From NCBI GenBank assembly GCA_025464585.1, contig JAODGL010000044.1, forward strand, positions 7,850-14,697: 6,848 nt of DNA, read 5' to 3'. The position numbers were made by a program, and so were the translations under genes. This document shows, piece by piece, positions 6,713 to 6,848 of the stretch. The stretch comes from Methanosarcinales archaeon (GTDB lineage: Archaea; Halobacteriota; Syntropharchaeia; Alkanophagales; Methanospirareceae). How positions within the stretch are numbered: position 1 is the first letter of the stretch; every line of letters starts with the position of its first letter. The notes beneath the pieces are model-generated. The model saw nothing but the letters and a program-made list of their open reading frames with translations, did no database searches and was not told the origin of the DNA.

Positions 6713-6737
6713 ACCGCAACACCCACCCACTTGGTTA

Positions 6738-6848
6738 TCACTGCCTCCAATCCAGTACCACTATCTCGGGCTCTTCTGGCAAATCCCCTTTGTGAAGCGA
6801 AAGCTTCTTCTCCCTTCTCACTCGCTTCTTCCCTTTCAGGAATTTGTC
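6738..6848 (-). CDS. C-terminal end of an unidentified protein (gene enters from right edge)
   Basis: The minus strand is open from the window edge to a TGA at 6738-6740, giving 36 residues. They begin DKFLKGKKRVRREKK, continue LSLHKGDLPEEPEIVV and end LDWRQ. The composition (a Lys/Arg-rich stretch, then an acidic stretch ending in a beta-like EIVVLDW) looks like real archaeal protein. The overlapping plus-strand frame is rich in Pro, Leu and Ser, like the antisense shadows of the other genes here. I do not recognise the family. The stop codon is 198 bases upstream, on the minus strand, of the YbjQ remnant, so the two are not one simple frame. Confidence 0.5.
   Translation of the reverse strand, partial: DKFLKGKKRVRREKKLSLHKGDLPEEPEIVVLDWRQ

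Larger units (their letters stand above)
6540..6737. other. Intergenic stretch without a recognisable gene
   Basis: It begins with an AT-rich part (6555-6600) and continues as about 140 bases of more balanced composition with two inverted repeats. A minus-strand frame of 49 codons (6551-6700) and a plus-strand frame from 6675 running off the window are open here, but neither has a convincing ribosome binding site or recognisable motif. A structured RNA, gene debris and plain spacer are all possible. Confidence 0.5.

Noticed and set aside
6675..6848. Plus-strand frame running off the right edge
   Set aside because: It is Pro/Leu/Ser-rich like the antisense shadows of the known genes and lacks a ribosome binding site. 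The opposing minus-strand frame looks more like protein.
1..6848. CRISPR array, insertion sequence or new defence system
   Set aside because: No regularly spaced direct repeats, transposase motifs, paired terminal inverted repeats or defence-type domains were seen. Most of the window is core housekeeping genes.

Overview
The window looks archaeal and probably euryarchaeal. Three things point there: an EF-2 of archaeal type with the diphthamide-site motif, a pelota (aPelota/Dom34) gene, and TATA-type promoters paired with GGTGA-type ribosome binding sites. A methanogen- or ANME-like lineage is possible, but the sequence alone does not fix it.

Layout. From the left edge to 4471 there is a tight minus-strand cluster, transcribed in the order EF-2 (2285-4471), a GlmU-like sugar-1-phosphate nucleotidyltransferase with a left-handed beta-helix (1103-2284), and glmS (1-1099, cut by the window edge). 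EF-2 and the nucleotidyltransferase touch with no base between stop and start, and the next gap is 3 bases, so the three are probably one transcript. GlmS and the GlmU-like enzyme are the first and last steps of the route from fructose-6-phosphate to UDP-GlcNAc. EF-2 is therefore an unexpected lead gene.

Upstream of EF-2 is a 61-base AT-rich divergent spacer, then a plus-strand tRNA-Asp(GTC) at 4533-4605. Six bases further on is the 3' end of pelA (4612-5745, minus strand), the archaeal ribosome-rescue factor. Translocation, tRNA supply and stalled-ribosome rescue thus sit side by side, with the tRNA lying antisense between two minus-strand genes.

A second divergent spacer (5746-5839) carries a clear BRE/TATA box, a GGTGA ribosome binding site and a small inverted repeat. 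It serves pelA and a plus-strand Yip1-family membrane protein (5840-6463). The Yip1 gene ends in a hairpin plus T-tract terminator that includes its own stop codon.

The last 385 bases are mostly non-coding. They hold what looks like the decayed C-terminal end of a YbjQ/UPF0145-family gene (6492-6539, minus), an AT-rich TATA-like patch, about 140 bases with two inverted repeats that I cannot assign, and the last 36 codons of an unidentified minus-strand gene entering from the right edge. I found no CRISPR array, insertion sequence or complete unknown multi-gene system. The most unusual points are the operon composition, the divergent acetyltransferase half of the GlmU-like protein, the antisense tRNA arrangement, and the gene-decay zone at the right end.
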